Source: an uncultured Bacteroidales bacterium (GTDB taxonomy: Bacteria > Bacteroidota > Bacteroidia > Bacteroidales > Muribaculaceae). Taken from it: 18,211 bases of DNA. Numbering within the stretch: position 1 is the first letter of the stretch; each line of letters begins with the position of its first letter. Position numbers and translations under genes: made by a program. Shown here one piece after another: positions 15,444 to 18,211 of this stretch. The stretch is from contig URNY01000041.1 in assembly GCA_900549375.1 (NCBI GenBank), positions 1 to 18,211 on the forward strand. The letters are read 5' to 3'. The notes under the pieces are model-generated. The model was not told the DNA's origin. It ran no database searches and saw nothing but the letters and a program-made list of their open reading frames with translations.

Positions 15444-16159
15444 TCAGGGCTGTTTGCCGATATAGGCGAGAATACCGCCGTCGACATAAAGGATATGTCC
15501 ATTCACGAAATCGCTTGCCTTCGAAGCCAGAAAGAGAGCCGGACCCATGAGGTCTTCGGGTGTGCCCCAGCGTGCGGCCGGAGTCTTGGCGATAATAAAG
15601 GAGTCGAAGGGGTGACGGCTGCCGTCGGGCTGACGTTCACGGAAGCGATGTTGCGGGTGAGCATCTTCAGGCCGCCCTTTGCGGCTGCGTAAGCGGAAAC
15701 GGTCTCGCGGCCGAGCTCGCTCATCATCGAACAGATGTTGATGATCTTGCCGCCACCTTTCTTGATCATGGAGGGTATCACTGCCTTGGAGCAGATGAAC
15801 GGTCCGACAAGGTCTATGTCGACTACCTGACGGAACTCGGAAGCCTTCATCTCCGTCATGGGGATACGTTTGATGATTCCGGCGTTGTTGACGAGGATAT
15901 CTATCGTGCCAACGGTCTTCTCGATGTCGGCCACCATTGCCTGAACGGCTTCTTCGTTGGTGACGTCGCATAGATAACCCTTAGCATCGATGCCGAGCTC
16001 GGCGTAAGCCTTGCGGCCCATCTCCAGAGAGTCCTCGTTATTGGTGTTGTAAACAATCTTCGCCCCCGCACCTGCAAGCGAACGGGCAATGGCAAGTCCT
16101 ATTCCATAAACGGCTCCCGTGACGAGAGCAACCTTGCCTTCCAATGAAAACATGTCCAT
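15444..16159 (-). pseudogene. kduD: Short-chain dehydrogenase KduD-like, with an internal frame-breaking deletion
   Basis: Start chosen at ATG 16159 ('MDMFSLEGKVALVTGAVYGIG'); the open frame upstream only reads through the repeat array. SDR features in the first frame: cofactor motif 'TGAVYGIG' (14-21), 'NNAG' (91-94), catalytic Ser144 in 'NICSMMS', Tyr157 and Lys161 in 'YAAAK'. After 'MLTRNIAS' (residue 173, about 15641) the frame breaks. The other frame continues 'RERQPDGSRHPFDSFIIAKT' and 'RWGTPEDLMGPALFLASKAS' to the end 'VDGGILAYIGKQP'. Compared with KduD relatives, about 25 residues are missing, including the conserved 'N-x-I-x-P-G' segment, so the deletion is roughly 73 or 76 bases. 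KduD reduces DKII to KDG with NAD(P)H in the cytoplasm. Loss would cut the pathway between KduI and KdgK, unless another copy exists or the gap is an assembly fault. Confidence 0.88.
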
Positions 16160-16200
16160 ATTCTTAAGATTTAAAATGAAAATTAATTCTTTTCGAGAAC

Positions 16201-16268
16201 CTCGAGGTTCCCGAGTTTCTCGAGATTCTCGATTCGGGATTCTCGAGATTCCCAAGATTCCCGATTTT
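16201..16268. repeat. Tandem array of a 9-bp degenerate repeat (CYCGAGATT) between kduD and the GH51 gene
   Basis: Units on the plus strand: CTCGAGGTT (16201), CCCGAGTTT (16210), CTCGAGATT (16219), CTCGATT (16228), CGGGATT (16235), CTCGAGATT (16242), CCCAAGATT (16251), CCCGATTTT (16260). Six units are 9 bp and two are 7 bp. Many words are self-complementary; GAACCTCGAGGTTC (16197-16210) is a perfect 14-bp palindrome. The array ends two bases before the GH51 stop codon (16271, minus strand), so it forms that gene's 3' flank and the leader of kduD. It has the same period as the inverted array at 5993-6209 but an unrelated unit. Confidence 0.8.
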
Positions 16269-16270
16269 TC

Positions 16271-17806
16271 TTAATCGAATCTCAGCGTCACGATCGATTT
16301 GGCGGGGAGCCGCAGCGTGAGGTGTCCTTTCTTGGCGGCTGCCACCTTGAAAGGCTTCACGCAGACATCTTCGGGGTGCGAGAAATCGTTATAGCTCTGA
16401 GCTTCCGGAGCCGTAAGGATCTCTCCCTCCACATTCCGTCCGGCCACCTTGCCGAGGTCGACGGTGATCTCCGCCTCCTCATCGAGGTCGGTGTTGACCA
16501 GCGAGAGGCAATAGCGGCCATCCTTCCGCGAGGCAGTGGCGGAAACCACCGGCACGCTGCGGCCACCCCTCACCTGCCGGCTCCCGGCAAACACCTCCAC
16601 GGGAACAGAAAGAGCGTCCTGATGCGGCGTATACATGCGAAAGACATAATATGTGGGGGTTAGAACCATCTTATCCTCTTTGGTGAGCACCATCGACTGG
16701 AGCACGTTGGCGATCTGCGCGATGTTGGCCATGCGGACACGGTCGGCATAACGATGGAAAACGTTGAGCGACAGCGCGGCCACCATAGCGTCGCGCAGGG
16801 TGTTCTGCTGGTAGAGGTGACCGCTGACAGTGCCCGGCTCCTCGTCCCACCATGTGCCCCACTCATCGACAAGCAGACCTTTGCGCTTCCGGCTGTCGTA
16901 GCGGTCCATGATTTCGCAATGGCGGCGGATCACCGGCTCGATCTCGAGACATTTGCCGAGAGTCCAGTAATAGTCGTCGGCCGTGAAGTCGGTAGCCGAC
17001 CCCTTGCGGCCGCTCCAGCCCGTCACTGTGTAATAATGAAGCGAGATACCGTCGAAATGGTTACGGGCCTTTTTCATCAGCACTTCCGTCCAGTTATAGT
17101 CATAGTCGCTGGCACCGGAGGCTATCTTATAGAGTCGGTTGCCGTCGAAATTGCGGCAGTAGGTCTGATAGCGGCGATAAACGTCGGCATAATATTCGGG
17201 AGTGAAATTGCCACCGCAACCCCAGCTTTCGTTGCCGACACCGAGATATTTCAGATGCCAGGGTTTCTCGCGTCCGTTCTGACGACGCAGGTCGGCCATC
17301 GGGCCGCTCTCGGCCGTGATGTATTCCACCCATTTGGCAAGTTCCTCGACTGTGCCGCTGCCCACATTTCCGCTGAGGTAGGGCTCCGTGCCGAGAAGTT
17401 CGCAGAGGTTGAAGAACTCGTTTGTGCCAAAGGAATTGTCTTCGACAGTGCCCCCCCAGTTGTTGTTGACCATCCGGGGACGGAGAGCGGGATCGCCGAT
17501 GCCGTCGCGCCAATGGTATTCATCGGCGAAACAGCCGCCGGGCCAGCGGAGCACTGGAACTTTCAGCGCCTTCAGCGCTTCGAGCACATCCTTGCGGTAG
17601 CCATCGACGTTGGGGATTTTCGAATCCTTGCCGACCCAGAGACCGCCATAGATGCACGTGCCGAGATGTTCGGCGAACTGGCCGTAGATCTCCTTGGGAA
17701 TCATGACCGAGTCCTTGACTTCGCAAAGTTTGACGGAGGCCTGACGCAATCCCCAGAGAGGCATGGCGCAGACGACGGCTATAATCGTTAAAAGTATTTT
17801 TTTCAT
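16271..17806 (-). CDS. Secreted GH51 alpha-L-arabinofuranosidase
   Basis: 511 residues. Releases terminal alpha-L-arabinofuranosyl groups from arabinan, arabinogalactan or arabinoxylan oligosaccharides by a retaining mechanism. A signal peptide (MKKILLTIIAVVCAMPLWG) suggests the periplasm. The (beta/alpha)8 domain shows 'IYGQFAEHLG' (40-49), 'LRWPGGCFADEYHW' (86-99), the acid/base Glu193 in 'YLGVGNESWG', 'ISLHYYT' (254-260) and the nucleophile Glu315 in 'LLVDEWGTWWD'. 'QQNTLRDAMVAAL' and 'NIAQIANVLQ' follow, then a C-terminal beta-sandwich (about 400-511). The motifs and length fit a complete GH51. A second probable arabinofuranosidase ends upstream on the same strand, and uronate genes follow downstream, consistent with a pectin/RG-I or arabinoglucuronoxylan locus. 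Confidence 0.94.
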   Translation of the reverse strand: MKKILLTIIAVVCAMPLWGLRQASVKLCEVKDSVMIPKEIYGQFAEHLGTCIYGGLWVGKDSKIPNVDGYRKDVLEALKALKVPVLRWPGGCFADEYHWRDGIGDPALRPRMVNNNWGGTVEDNSFGTNEFFNLCELLGTEPYLSGNVGSGTVEELAKWVEYITAESGPMADLRRQNGREKPWHLKYLGVGNESWGCGGNFTPEYYADVYRRYQTYCRNFDGNRLYKIASGASDYDYNWTEVLMKKARNHFDGISLHYYTVTGWSGRKGSATDFTADDYYWTLGKCLEIEPVIRRHCEIMDRYDSRKRKGLLVDEWGTWWDEEPGTVSGHLYQQNTLRDAMVAALSLNVFHRYADRVRMANIAQIANVLQSMVLTKEDKMVLTPTYYVFRMYTPHQDALSVPVEVFAGSRQVRGGRSVPVVSATASRKDGRYCLSLVNTDLDEEAEITVDLGKVAGRNVEGEILTAPEAQSYNDFSHPEDVCVKPFKVAAAKKGHLTLRLPAKSIVTLRFD

Positions 17807-17874
17807 AACCTTGATTTCATTCCTGTTAATAGATACGTTTCAACAGCTTCGTTTACTTAAATACCACAACTGCG

Positions 17875-17899
17875 GCGGACGCATCTGAGATGCGTCCGC
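17875..17899. repeat. Palindrome GCGGACGCATC-TGA-GATGCGTCCGC
   Basis: A perfect 11-bp GC-rich stem with a TGA loop in the 120-base gap between the two glycosidase genes. No T-run follows on either strand, so it is not a clear terminator. It could protect or separate mRNA segments of the operon. Its layout matches the smaller palindrome at 235-251. No TAnnTTTG promoter is visible in this gap on the minus strand. Confidence 0.6.
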
Positions 17900-17926
17900 T
17901 TCCGGCTAATGCGAACCGAGATAAAT

Positions 17927-18211
17927 TCAGAAGCCCAGACGGTAAACGCCGAAGGTGCGCGCGGGGACATTGAGCATGAGCGGCTCACCTTTCTCGAGAA
18001 CGCGGTTTCTCTTCAGGGGCTTCACTTTGTCGGGGTTATCGAGCGTATTCTCCGCTTTTGCTCCGGCATGAAGCGTTTCGGCGCAGAGAGTAGTGAAATT
18101 CTTTTTCAATCCCTTGAAGTCGAGGCGGATCTCCTGCGGTTCGTCGGAAGTATTGGCAATCTTCACGATATATTCACCGGTGGCATTGTCGTAGGCCGCG
18201 GTAGCAAAAAT
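17927..18211 (-). CDS. 3' end of a probable alpha-L-arabinofuranosidase (partial)
   Basis: The frame is open from the window edge (18211) to TGA at 17927-17929, giving 94 residues. It reads 'IFATAAYDNATGEYIVKIAN', 'TSDEPQEIRLDFKGLKK' and ends 'LMLNVPARTFGVYRLGF'. This looks like the C-terminal beta-sandwich of larger GH51 arabinofuranosidases, where a 'D..TGE.IVK..N' strand, an 'N-x-x-x-P' stretch and a final 'P..S/T..VYR' strand are typical. The identification rests on this domain alone; another glycosidase with a similar C-terminal domain is possible. It is on the same strand as, and upstream of, the complete GH51 gene and is probably in the same operon. Confidence 0.6.
   Translation of the reverse strand: MFATAAYDNATGEYIVKIANTSDEPQEIRLDFKGLKKNFTTLCAETLHAGAKAENTLDNPDKVKPLKRNRVLEKGEPLMLNVPARTFGVYRLGF

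Noticed and set aside
16160..16255. N-terminal extension of KduD up to 16255
   Set aside because: The extra residues only translate the 9-bp repeat array (Ser-Arg-Glu-rich). Homology begins at 'FSLEGKVALVTG', so ATG 16159 is the better start.
16754..17791. Long plus-strand open frame opposite the GH51 gene
   Set aside because: It is antisense to a clearly conserved enzyme with catalytic residues in place. The translation has no recognisable domain and is a GC-rich shadow.

Overview
The window looks like a chromosomal segment of a GC-rich Bacteroidales bacterium, most likely a gut member of the Muribaculaceae or a relative (inferred). Reasons: -7 boxes of the Bacteroidota form TAnnTTTG, A-rich leaders without strong Shine-Dalgarno sites, a C10 cysteine peptidase, secreted proteins with a short 'G-L/I-Y-I-x-N-G-K/R-K' C-terminal tail, a PorE-type OmpA lipoprotein, a GSCFA protein, and a pectin/uronate locus carrying an orphan GatC-type permease. 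No rRNA, tRNA, CRISPR array, integrase or transposase is visible.

Left part, plus strand (1-5966): the 3' end of a secreted protein, a complete streptopain-like C10 peptidase, and a 978-residue secreted protein with repeated beta-sandwich segments. All three end in related tails resembling type IX secretion sorting tails. Hairpin elements lie between the genes. From 5993 to 6209 there is a two-armed inverted array of a 9-bp unit, followed by a promoter-terminator pair that could define a very short RNA, then the hpt promoter.

Middle part, plus strand (6421-11211): hpt, adk, a PorE-like lipoprotein starting directly on the adk stop, a GSCFA protein with an apparent TTG start, and a DUF2461 protein. 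The PorE-like and DUF2461 genes each carry one frame-breaking lesion in otherwise intact coding sequence. A bidirectional terminator (11242-11278) separates this block from the convergent right part.

Right part, minus strand, read from 18211 down to 11297: the 3' end of a probable alpha-L-arabinofuranosidase, a complete GH51 alpha-L-arabinofuranosidase, kduD (with an internal frame-breaking deletion), a GatC-like EIIC permease, kdgK, eda and kduI. Together they describe release of arabinose from pectic side chains or arabinoxylan, plus conversion of unsaturated uronates (DKI to DKII to KDG to KDPG to pyruvate and glyceraldehyde-3-phosphate). KduI carries a signal peptide, which would place the first isomerisation outside the cytoplasm, and the only transporter is an orphan PTS EIIC.

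Most notable: the exported KduI next to an orphan EIIC permease; two unrelated intergenic arrays that both have a 9-bp period; and three conserved genes (possibly four) with internal deletions, which may be real decay or assembly damage.
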